In this document: positions 1-5,341 of the stretch, piece after piece | Position numbering within the stretch: the first letter of the stretch is position 1 | Layout: every line of letters begins with the position of its first letter | NCBI GenBank assembly: GCA_030424825.1 | Contig: JAUHWE010000371.1 | Coordinates: 1-5,359 of the forward strand | DNA from: Verrucomicrobiia bacterium | Lineage (GTDB): Bacteria > Verrucomicrobiota > Verrucomicrobiia > Opitutales > Opitutaceae | Direction: 5' to 3' | DNA length: 5,359 nt | Program-made: the position numbers and the translations under genes | Notes under the pieces: generated by a model | The model's input: the letters and a program-made list of their open reading frames with translations, nothing else | What the model was told of the DNA's origin: nothing | Database searches by the model: none

Positions 1-24
1 AAGGCCGCTAAGAAAAAGAAGTAG
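1..24 (+). CDS. C-terminal end of a lysine-rich protein (partial)
   Basis: Frame 1 reads K-A-A-K-K-K-K and then TAG at 22-24. A strong intrinsic terminator follows within 30 bases, which supports this being the true end of a plus-strand gene. The frame at 3 stops at once; the frame at 2 stays open but runs through the terminator. Lysine/alanine tails of this kind occur in nucleic-acid-binding proteins such as HU- or H1-like proteins, topoisomerase I tails and some ribosomal proteins. Seven residues cannot tell these apart, so no function is assigned. Confidence 0.7.
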   Translation, partial: KAAKKKK

Positions 25-36
25 GCTAACCTACTT
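19..36 (+). repeat. Small hairpin spanning the stop codon of the first gene
   Basis: AAGTAGG (19-25) pairs perfectly with CCTACTT (30-36) across the 4-base loop CTAA. The TAG stop at 22-24 sits inside the left arm. The hairpin lies just ahead of the main terminator and could protect the mRNA 3' end. It could also be a chance result of the AT-rich end of the gene. The pairing is read directly; any role is inference. Confidence 0.45.
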
Positions 37-52
37 TATTGGAAACCTTTCG

Positions 53-86
53 AAAGCCGAGGCGTTATTTGCCTCGGCTTTTTTTT
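53..86 (+). terminator. Strong rho-independent terminator of the first gene
   Basis: AAAGCCGAGGC (53-63) pairs perfectly over 11 bases with GCCTCGGCTTT (71-81), with a 7-base loop GTTATTT (64-70). An unbroken run of eight T follows at 79-86. This is the textbook form of an intrinsic terminator on the plus strand and separates the lysine-rich gene from xylB. The left arm overlaps a perfect 10-base palindrome (CTTTCGAAAG, 47-56), so a minor alternative fold is possible. Confidence 0.95.
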
Positions 87-218
87 CTATTTGAATCGCT
101 TCGATAAGAAGCGGAGAGCTTTCACTACGAGGTAGGCGATCCGTTTCAGTCGCTCGAAATTTTTCGTCCTTAGTTGGTATAAGTACTAAAAGGCGTAGGC
201 AAAATTTGGAGATATCCT

Positions 219-240
219 GGTTTCGCCGCAGCGGTAAACC
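219..240. promoter_or_regulatory. Inverted repeat upstream of xylB, possible operator or hairpin
   Basis: GGTTT (219-223) and AAACC (236-240) are complementary arms. Between them lies a second nested pair, CCGC (226-229) and GCGG (231-234), around a central A. The two symmetries are offset by half a base. It could be a protein-binding site, for example for a LacI-type sugar regulator, whose operators are short GC-centred palindromes. It could also be a short RNA hairpin. It lies about 215 bases before the xylB start, which is far for a simple repressor site unless the promoter is also distant. Its regulatory role is inference. Confidence 0.3.
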
Positions 241-322
241 TCTAGAGATGTAAAAAGAGAGACGTCTTGTACACTTTCACCAGATAGTCGAATTCCCGAA
301 TGTCTAGGTTTTACCGGCTTCT

Positions 323-340
323 GATCGTGAGTATCCGATC
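323..340. repeat. Short GATCG/CGATC inverted repeat
   Basis: GATCG (323-327) and CGATC (336-340) form 5-base inverted arms separated by 8 bases. GATCG recurs at 364-368 and 400-404 in the same intergenic stretch. The arms are short enough to arise by chance. It is listed because it lies in the only region that can hold xylB control sites. Confidence 0.2.
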
Positions 341-455
341 TCTTTTTGCATTGAGCTCCTAGGGATCGGGCGGAAAGATTGTGGTAACCCTGAGGGCTTG
401 ATCGAATTACCCGCGAACGGCCTCTCAGTTTTTTAACAAAACGAATCTCTTAACT

Positions 456-1967
456 ATGTCTCTGTTTTTAGGAATTGATAGTGGCACTCAGAGTGTCAAA
501 GCCGTTGTTTTTGACGCGGAATCAAAACGCGTAATTGCTGATGGTCGTGCCGCTCATTCACTCATTAAGAATTTGCCCTCCGGCCATATGGAGCAGAATC
601 CCGATGATTGGACGGCGGCCATGGACGTTGCGATACTCCAAGCGTTGGAAGGTGTTGACAGGACGGCGATAAAGGGGGTCGGAGTCAGTGGGCAGCAACA
701 TGGCTTTGTTCCGCTAGATGAATCGGGAAAAGTGATACGACCGGCTAAGCTGTGGTGTGATACGAGTACAGCGAACGAGTGTAAAATCATCATGGATGCG
801 TTGGGTGGGGAGGAGCAGTCCATCCAAAAAATTGGGAACCGGGTACTGCCCGGATTCACCGCCCCAAAAATTCTTTGGATGAAGCGAAACGAGCCGGACA
901 ATTTTTCAAACTTGCGTCATATCCTACTCCCTCATGACTACCTGAATTTCTATCTTACAGGAGAATTTTTCATGGAGCATGGTGACGCGTCGGGAACGGC
1001 GATCATGGATATCCATACTCGAGAATGGAATCGTGAGGTAATCGATGCGATTGATCCTTCCATAGAAGGATATCTGCCAAAACTATCTCCAAGCAGCCAC
1101 CCATGCGGGAATCTGCGCCCAGAGATTGCGGTGAAGTACGGCTTGTCTCCGAGCGTTGTCGTGAGCGCGGGAGGTGGGGACAACATGATGGGAGCCATTG
1201 GGACTGGTAATGTCATGCCCGGGGTGGCGACCGCGAGTTTCGGCACAAGCGGAACAATATACGCTTTTAATGACGAGCCAGTCGTGGATCCACGAGGAGA
1301 GATTGCGGCATTTTGCGATTCTACGGGGGGGTACTTACCCCTGATGTGTACCATGAATGTCACCACGGTTTCGGAGCAGTTCAGAATCCTGTTCGAAAAG
1401 GATCATGATGCGTTGAACGAATCGATTTCCCGAGTGCCGCTTGGGTCTGGAGGATTGACGCTTCTTCCCTATTTTGAAGGGGAGCGGACGCCGTCCATTC
1501 CTGAAGGTTCGGGAGTCTTGATCGGCATGAATGGGAAAACGCTGCATCCAGACTATCTAATCCGAGCTGCGATTGAGGGGGTAACTATGGGGATGAATTT
1601 CGGATTGAAGCGACTTCGAGAGCTCGGTGTATCCACCAGGGAAGTTCGACTCACGGGAGGGGGCTCGCGAAGCGCTGCCTGGAGGAGGATAATCGCTGAC
1701 GTGTTCGGTGTTTCAGTCGTTTGTATGCAGGAAGACGAAGGGGCGGCGCTGGGAGGCGCTTTGCAAGCAGCCTGGTGTTTGGAACGTGAAAGCGATCCTG
1801 AAGCGAGCATCGGATCGGTAGTTGAGGGGGCAACGTCAATAGACGAATCAACTCGCCTAGAGCCAGATGAAAGTTCCGTCGCTAGGTATCAGGAACTTCA
1901 AGCTTTTCATTCGAGTTTATCCAGAACCTTAGAGCCCGTGTTTCGAGAGCATGCCCAGTTCAAGTAG
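456..1967 (+). CDS. xylB: Xylulokinase (D-xylulose kinase, FGGY family)
   Basis: This cytoplasmic enzyme transfers phosphate from ATP to D-xylulose, giving xylulose 5-phosphate for the pentose phosphate pathway. The 503 residues match the usual length of bacterial XylB (about 480-500). The N-terminal FGGY domain opens with the phosphate-binding GIDSGTQSVK (6-15) and carries the sugar-site stretch GQQHG (79-83) and GFTAPK (133-138), which points to xylulokinase rather than glycerol or gluconate kinase. AGGGDN (238-243) contains the expected catalytic aspartate, D242. The C-terminal domain has FGTSG (262-266), EGERTP (341-346) and the nucleotide-site GGGSRS (401-406). ATG 456 is the first start codon after an in-frame TGA at 399-401, so the start is well constrained, although no Shine-Dalgarno motif precedes it. 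There is no xylA, transporter or regulator beside it. Reading frame and motifs are intact. Family assignment is firm; substrate follows from family motifs. Confidence 0.95.
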   Translation: MSLFLGIDSGTQSVKAVVFDAESKRVIADGRAAHSLIKNLPSGHMEQNPDDWTAAMDVAILQALEGVDRTAIKGVGVSGQQHGFVPLDESGKVIRPAKLWCDTSTANECKIIMDALGGEEQSIQKIGNRVLPGFTAPKILWMKRNEPDNFSNLRHILLPHDYLNFYLTGEFFMEHGDASGTAIMDIHTREWNREVIDAIDPSIEGYLPKLSPSSHPCGNLRPEIAVKYGLSPSVVVSAGGGDNMMGAIGTGNVMPGVATASFGTSGTIYAFNDEPVVDPRGEIAAFCDSTGGYLPLMCTMNVTTVSEQFRILFEKDHDALNESISRVPLGSGGLTLLPYFEGERTPSIPEGSGVLIGMNGKTLHPDYLIRAAIEGVTMGMNFGLKRLRELGVSTREVRLTGGGSRSAAWRRIIADVFGVSVVCMQEDEGAALGGALQAAWCLERESDPEASIGSVVEGATSIDESTRLEPDESSVARYQELQAFHSSLSRTLEPVFREHAQFK

Positions 1968-2001
1968 GCTGTGAGGTACATAGGTGGGCTATTGCAGGGG
2001 C

Positions 2002-2021
2002 TAAACCCGCATTGGCGGTTA
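2002..2021. terminator. Weak hairpin between convergent xylB and PPK2 genes
   Basis: CCGC (2007-2010) pairs with GCGG (2015-2018) across the loop ATTG. TAA (2002-2004) or AA (2004-2005) can extend the stem with the facing TTA or TT if one or two bases bulge. The right arm overlaps the PPK2 stop codon at 2019-2021. No T-run follows on either strand, so this is at best a poor intrinsic terminator. It lies in the 51-base gap between two converging genes, where a bidirectional terminator would be expected. Termination here may instead depend on Rho or occur inside the facing gene. Confidence 0.2.
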
Positions 2022-3509
2022 CAGTGGGGGATTCTTGCTTTTGTTTAAGGCGTTTCCCAATCGATCGATAATGGTATCGAGCGTCTGGATGCGAGCCCGC
2101 ATTTTACAAACTGAGGGTACAATCGTCCAAGGCGCGTGAGGCTTGTCGGTCTTGGAGATCATTTCGTTGACGGCCTCTTCGTAGAGATCCCATTTCTCCC
2201 GATTGCGCCAATCCTCTTCCGTTATTTTCCATTGTTTCAGAGGGTTTTCTTGTCGGGCCTCGAAACGCTCGAATTGGGTTTCCTTGTCGATATGCAGCCA
2301 GAATTTTATTATGACGGTACCAAAGTCGTTAAGATGGGCCTCCATTTCATTTATCTCACGGTAGGCCCGTTGCCAGCCATCGTTGGAGCAGAGCTTTTCC
2401 ACTCGTTCAACTAAAGCCCGTCCGTACCAGGAACGATCGAATATTTCGATACGGCCTCTTCGAGGCATGCGTTCCCAGAATCTCCAGAGGTAGTGATGGT
2501 CCAGCTCATCTGAGGTAGGGGCTCCGACTGGTGTCACGTGGTAGGACCTGGGGTCGATCCCTTGAACCAGTCTTTTGATGCATCCTCCCTTGCCCGCTGC
2601 ATCCCAGCCGCAATATACCATCACGACCGGTATTTGCTTAGAATAGATTTCGTGAACGAGGTCGTGAATGGTTTCCTGGCGTTGTTTCAGCTGCTGTTTG
2701 TACTTGGCGCGCTCCAAGGGGGCTTTGAATTTCACTTGGGACAGGTAGTTTTTCCCTTTGTACGAAATCCAATCGGTGCTTGGCGCATTCTCGATTTGGA
2801 TTTTCTTTTGGGCGATAGCGGATTCCAACTTCCTTATTATGGTCAAGTAGAGTTTGATGGCCGCTTCCCGAGTTGTCTTGGTGTCGATGACTTCCCATTG
2901 AGCATAAGGAGCGTCCGTTGATTTGATCATCTCTGAGACCTGCTCCATGAACGGTTTATATTGTTTGTGCCGTCTCCAGTCTTTGGGGCTAACCCGCCAA
3001 GCTGTCTTCGGGTTTGACTCTAGCTTTTCAAAGCGTTTCGCCTGCTCTTTTTTGGGAACGGTTAGGAAAACCTTAGCAATCGCGACCCCATCCTCGCTCA
3101 ATTGACGCTCGAAATTACGGATATGCTTCCAGTAGTTTTCCAGCTCTTTTTCCTTGATTGCCTGTTCAGCCCAGGCGTCCAATACGAGGTAGTAAGGTCC
3201 GCGATCGTAGAATTGGATTCTTCCTCGAGCAGGGGTGTTGTTCCAATACCTCCAAAGAAGCGGATAAGCCCGCGGCTCCATGTGGCTGGCATGTGTCGAG
3301 TATACCTCGTAGGCTCGCGAGTCCATCTCCAACAGTATCTGGTTGAGCAGCGAGCCCTTTTCAGAAGCGTCAAGCCCTTCTATGATGACGAGTGCCGGAA
3401 TGCCGAGCTCCTTCGCTTCCCGCTGAACGACTCCTAATCGAATCGCCAAGTCTTTTAGCTTGGGCTTGTCGTTCAACTTTTCTGCTAACAAATCAATCGC
3501 GTCGCTCAT
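2019..3509 (-). CDS. pap: Two-domain PPK2 polyphosphate:AMP phosphotransferase (class II PPK2)
   Basis: Fused two-domain PPK2 enzymes transfer phosphate from inorganic polyphosphate to AMP, giving ADP, in the cytoplasm. The 496 residues comprise two PPK2 units. The N-terminal unit (about 15-235) has a P-loop-like GLDASEKGS (45-53) and YDRGPYY (101-107). The C-terminal unit (about 260-490) has a canonical Walker A, GWDAAGKGG (301-309), the Walker B-like FDRSWYGR (357-364) and APWTIVPS (459-466). The N-terminal loop has S-E where the C-terminal one has A-G, so the C-terminal unit looks like the main catalytic one, as reported for fused PPK2 proteins. ATG 3509 is the first start after an in-frame stop at 3525-3527, with no Shine-Dalgarno motif. 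The gene lies 109 bases downstream of the uncharacterised gene on the same strand and converges on xylB. Family assignment is firm; AMP preference is inferred from the two-domain architecture. Confidence 0.93.
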   Translation of the reverse strand: MSDAIDLLAEKLNDKPKLKDLAIRLGVVQREAKELGIPALVIIEGLDASEKGSLLNQILLEMDSRAYEVYSTHASHMEPRAYPLLWRYWNNTPARGRIQFYDRGPYYLVLDAWAEQAIKEKELENYWKHIRNFERQLSEDGVAIAKVFLTVPKKEQAKRFEKLESNPKTAWRVSPKDWRRHKQYKPFMEQVSEMIKSTDAPYAQWEVIDTKTTREAAIKLYLTIIRKLESAIAQKKIQIENAPSTDWISYKGKNYLSQVKFKAPLERAKYKQQLKQRQETIHDLVHEIYSKQIPVVMVYCGWDAAGKGGCIKRLVQGIDPRSYHVTPVGAPTSDELDHHYLWRFWERMPRRGRIEIFDRSWYGRALVERVEKLCSNDGWQRAYREINEMEAHLNDFGTVIIKFWLHIDKETQFERFEARQENPLKQWKITEEDWRNREKWDLYEEAVNEMISKTDKPHAPWTIVPSVCKMRARIQTLDTIIDRLGNALNKSKNPPL

Positions 3510-3560
3510 GGTTAGTTCGGAAAGCTATTCTCTGTAGTGAAAAAGCCAAGCATGTCGAGG

Positions 3561-3566
3561 TGTCAA
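3561..3566 (-). promoter_or_regulatory. Consensus -35 box upstream of the PPK2 gene
   Basis: Read on the minus strand, 3566-3561 is a perfect TTGACA. At 17 bases spacing the -10 position (3543-3538) reads TTTTCA, a poor match to TATAAT, and shifting by one base either way does not improve it. If used, transcription would start near 3531, leaving a leader of about 20 bases before ATG 3509. The box lies in the 109-base gap after the uncharacterised gene, so PPK2 may have its own promoter as well as any read-through. The weak -10 keeps this tentative. Confidence 0.3.
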
Positions 3567-3618
3567 GGGGCCACTTTCGCACCCTCTTTACATTGCAGGT
3601 CTGGAATGGGTCGACCTT

Positions 3619-5109
3619 TCAGCCTTCGTATCCGAACAATCGATTTTCTTTGATAAAGGCAGCCGTCTTGTCAGGGACCATGGATTCCCACGAGTCATCT
3701 CTGCTGGCGATTCGGTCTAGAATGTCCCGCGAGAATATGTCCATGAGGGACTCGTCGATACCTCTGATGTGCTCGATATAGCCGTTTTGGAGCAAGTGCT
3801 GGTAGAGATGAGACAACTGGTTCTCGATACGAAGGTTTTCGCAAGTGATGACGAGTTCGTCCGCGATTCCTTTGCTTGGTGGAGGGGCGGCGCTGTTGGT
3901 CGTTTCGCCTTCGATGGACTGCATTTCCAGATAGTGCCGGTAGGCGTTCTGTTTCATCGGGTAGATGTACAGTTTAACAGAGTTTCGAAGCAGGCGACCA
4001 AATCCTTCTAGAATTCCTCCAGGAAGGTGGGTGTAGTATTTCTCGTTGAAGACTTCCAGCAGGTTGTTTATGCCCATGGCGATTCCGATCATCTCCTTGG
4101 TGTACCGTCGAAAATACTGGCTGAGCCGGTAGAACTCGAAGTAGTTGGAAATAAGGGTGTAATTTCCAGTTGTACCTAAAGAATCGATACGGTGTAGAAA
4201 GTCCTCGTAGTCGATTTCTCCGCTTGCCTGAAGGTTGTTCATGGTGATTTCCGCCATCACAATGATCTCTTTATCCATGAGACTCGGCTCTTGGATAAAT
4301 TGCGCCCCAGCGCATTTGAGCATGTCGATGTTGACTTTTGTGACCGGTCGAAAACTGCCCCTTTCTACGAGCACCGCCTTTTTGTACAGCGCGTTGGAGG
4401 CCAGCTCGACCTTTCCTTCCGGCGAGAACATGACCGCTTGCGTAAGACCCTTCCTTACGAGGTGAAGGTTCATGATCCGGTTGTCGATCGCTGTGAATTC
4501 AGGCCCGTCGAACTTTATCAGGTCTACCTCGATCCTGCGAGACGTGAGGTTGTCGAGAAGGGACTCGATGAGTTCCTCAGGTTGGCTTCTCAAATAGAAG
4601 GCTCCATAGATGAGATTGGTGCCAAGGATTCCTACCGCATGTTGCTGTTTCAGATTGGATTCGTCCCACATGCGAGCGTGCAAATAGATCGTGCTGGGAG
4701 GATCGATGGTGTTGCATTGAAACCGGATGCCGATCCAGCCGTGGGCGTCGTTGGGACCTTTGTACGGCTTGGTCTTTACGGTATTGGCAAATGAGAAAAA
4801 GGTTTTTTCCGGTTCAGCTTCACCCAAACGCTGTTCGAGCAGATTGTATTCGTGCTCCAGCATCGTCAACAGTCGGTCACGAGAAACGTATCGCTTTGAT
4901 TTCCCGTAGATCTCGTCGCTAAAGGTCATATCGTAGGCCGATATCGTTTTAGCAATCGTACGGGCAGCGCCTCCCGCCTGGAAGAAATTTCGAGCCGTTT
5001 CCTGACCTGCTCCTATCTCAGCGAATGTACCGTACTTGGTGTCATCCAGGTTGATGGACAAAGCTTTCCGGTTCGTAGTCAGGAGTTCGTTGTTGGGAGT
5101 CTCTGTCAT
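3619..5109 (-). CDS. Conserved uncharacterised cytoplasmic protein
   Basis: I recognise this as a conserved bacterial family but know of no established function. From memory, relatives carry inconsistent database labels such as TonB-dependent receptor or nicotinate-nucleotide adenylyltransferase. Nothing here supports those: there is no signal peptide, beta-barrel plug, membrane segment or HxGH motif. From ATG 5109 it has 496 residues. The N-terminal part holds the strongest family stretch, YGTFAEIGAGQETARNFFQ (26-44), then AKTISAYDMTFSDEIYG (53-69), HGWIGIRFQ (123-131), GILGTNLIYGAFYL (160-173) and VERGSFRPVTKVNIDML (248-264). GGILEGFGRLL and KLYIYPMK (364-386) follow. Residues near 400-415 (TTNSAAPPPSKG) look like a flexible linker to a helical C-terminal tail. 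Another start, TTG 5124, adds five residues after an in-frame stop at 5134-5136; ATG is preferred because the region before residue 15 is unconserved in style and the promoter candidate would leave TTG almost leaderless. The gene may be cotranscribed with the downstream PPK2 gene. Confidence 0.85.
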   Translation of the reverse strand: MTETPNNELLTTNRKALSINLDDTKYGTFAEIGAGQETARNFFQAGGAARTIAKTISAYDMTFSDEIYGKSKRYVSRDRLLTMLEHEYNLLEQRLGEAEPEKTFFSFANTVKTKPYKGPNDAHGWIGIRFQCNTIDPPSTIYLHARMWDESNLKQQHAVGILGTNLIYGAFYLRSQPEELIESLLDNLTSRRIEVDLIKFDGPEFTAIDNRIMNLHLVRKGLTQAVMFSPEGKVELASNALYKKAVLVERGSFRPVTKVNIDMLKCAGAQFIQEPSLMDKEIIVMAEITMNNLQASGEIDYEDFLHRIDSLGTTGNYTLISNYFEFYRLSQYFRRYTKEMIGIAMGINNLLEVFNEKYYTHLPGGILEGFGRLLRNSVKLYIYPMKQNAYRHYLEMQSIEGETTNSAAPPPSKGIADELVITCENLRIENQLSHLYQHLLQNGYIEHIRGIDESLMDIFSRDILDRIASRDDSWESMVPDKTAAFIKENRLFGYEG

Positions 5110-5132
5110 GTGATTGGTAGGCAAGTCGAAGG

Positions 5133-5160
5133 GTTATACAGCCAGCGGGTGGCGTGCAAA
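5133..5160 (-). promoter_or_regulatory. Candidate sigma-70-type promoter for the uncharacterised gene
   Basis: On the minus strand TTTGCA (5160-5155) is followed after 16 bases by TATAAC (5138-5133). The -10 matches the consensus at five of six positions and the -35 at four of six. Transcription would begin near 5126, about 16 bases before ATG 5109 but only one or two bases before TTG 5124. This favours ATG as the start unless the mRNA is leaderless. Promoter use is inferred from sequence only, and housekeeping promoters in the likely lineage may differ from the E. coli consensus. Confidence 0.4.
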
Positions 5161-5289
5161 GAGAAATATTTCATGATGCCTTTGAAGAGCACAATTGGTG
5201 CCGAGGCGTCGGAATAGTGAAAGATGGGCTCAATAAAAGCGAATTTGAAAAGTCTGAGTGGCAGAATTAATGTTGCCCTGGTATGAAGC

Positions 5290-5305
5290 TCACACTTCGA
5301 TGTGA
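5290..5305. repeat. Inverted repeat TCACA-N6-TGTGA
   Basis: TCACA (5290-5294) and TGTGA (5301-5305) are perfect 5-base inverted arms separated by six bases containing TTCG. The arms are in the reverse order of a CRP site (TGTGA-N6-TCACA), so it is not one. It could be a short hairpin with a TTCG loop or a binding site for another regulator. It lies 37 bases before the possible start at 5342. Confidence 0.3.
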
Positions 5306-5307
5306 AA

Positions 5308-5320
5308 GAGGATAGTCCTC
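5308..5320 (+). repeat. Small hairpin GAGGA-TAG-TCCTC
   Basis: GAGGA (5308-5312) pairs with TCCTC (5316-5320) across the 3-base loop TAG, followed by ATTTTAAC. The short stem and broken T-run make it at most a very weak terminator. It sits directly after the TCACA/TGTGA repeat, in what would be the leader or promoter of a gene starting at 5342. Its function is unknown. Confidence 0.25.
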
Positions 5321-5341
5321 ATTTTAACTCTTAGCTTTCTT

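Larger units (their letters stand above)
87..455 (+). other. Gene-free region upstream of xylB
   Basis: This stretch of about 370 bases has no ORF worth calling on either strand. The longest candidates are 10 to 15 codons with no start signal. No tRNA, riboswitch or known small RNA was recognised. It must hold the xylB promoter, but no convincing -35/-10 pair stands out. TTGATC at 398-403 resembles a -35 box, but no matching -10 lies at the right distance. The region carries inverted repeats at 219-240 and 323-340 and a recurring GGTAAACC-like element, described separately. A long untranslated leader or a lineage-specific small RNA is possible but not shown. Confidence 0.6.
5125..5341. other. 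Gene-free region, probably divergent control region
   Basis: No ORF longer than about 20 codons was found on either strand. The left end carries the promoter candidate for the minus-strand gene. On the plus strand TTGAAA (5245-5250) is followed after 17 bases by TAATGT (5268-5273), a weak promoter-like pair that could serve a gene starting at 5342. Two small hairpins occupy 5290-5320. Nothing resembling a tRNA, riboswitch or mobile element was seen. Confidence 0.45.

Noticed and set aside
304..351. 15-codon minus-strand frame upstream of xylB (M-Q-K-E-I-G-Y)
   Set aside because: It is too short, lacks a ribosome-binding signal and has no attenuator-like codon runs, so a leader peptide cannot be supported.
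950..1366. 138-codon open frame on the minus strand inside xylB
   Set aside because: It lies wholly opposite a well-supported xylB, has no recognisable motif and looks like a product of xylB codon use. The same applies to the other minus-strand frames between 554 and 1851.
2538..2921. 127-codon plus-strand frame and other plus-strand frames within the PPK2 gene
   Set aside because: They are antisense shadows; the hydrophobic composition is what the complement of a lysine/glutamate-rich gene gives.
3597..3617. AGGTC/GACCT inverted repeat as a terminator of the uncharacterised gene
   Set aside because: The arms are only 5 bases with an 11-base loop, and no T-run follows on the minus strand.
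4291..4794. 167-codon open frame on the plus strand inside the uncharacterised gene
   Set aside because: It is opposite conserved family stretches of the minus-strand protein, has no family resemblance of its own and has no start signal.
456..5109. A joint metabolic system linking xylulokinase, PPK2 and the uncharacterised protein
   Set aside because: xylB is on the opposite strand with its own upstream region and converges on the other two. A shared interest in adenine nucleotides is too general to support a link.
5224..5286. 20-codon plus-strand frame in the right intergenic region
   Set aside because: There is no start signal, no pattern and no downstream partner to suggest a leader peptide; it fits chance.
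5290..5305. CRP binding site
   Set aside because: The half-sites are in the reverse order (TCACA before TGTGA), so it does not match the CRP consensus.
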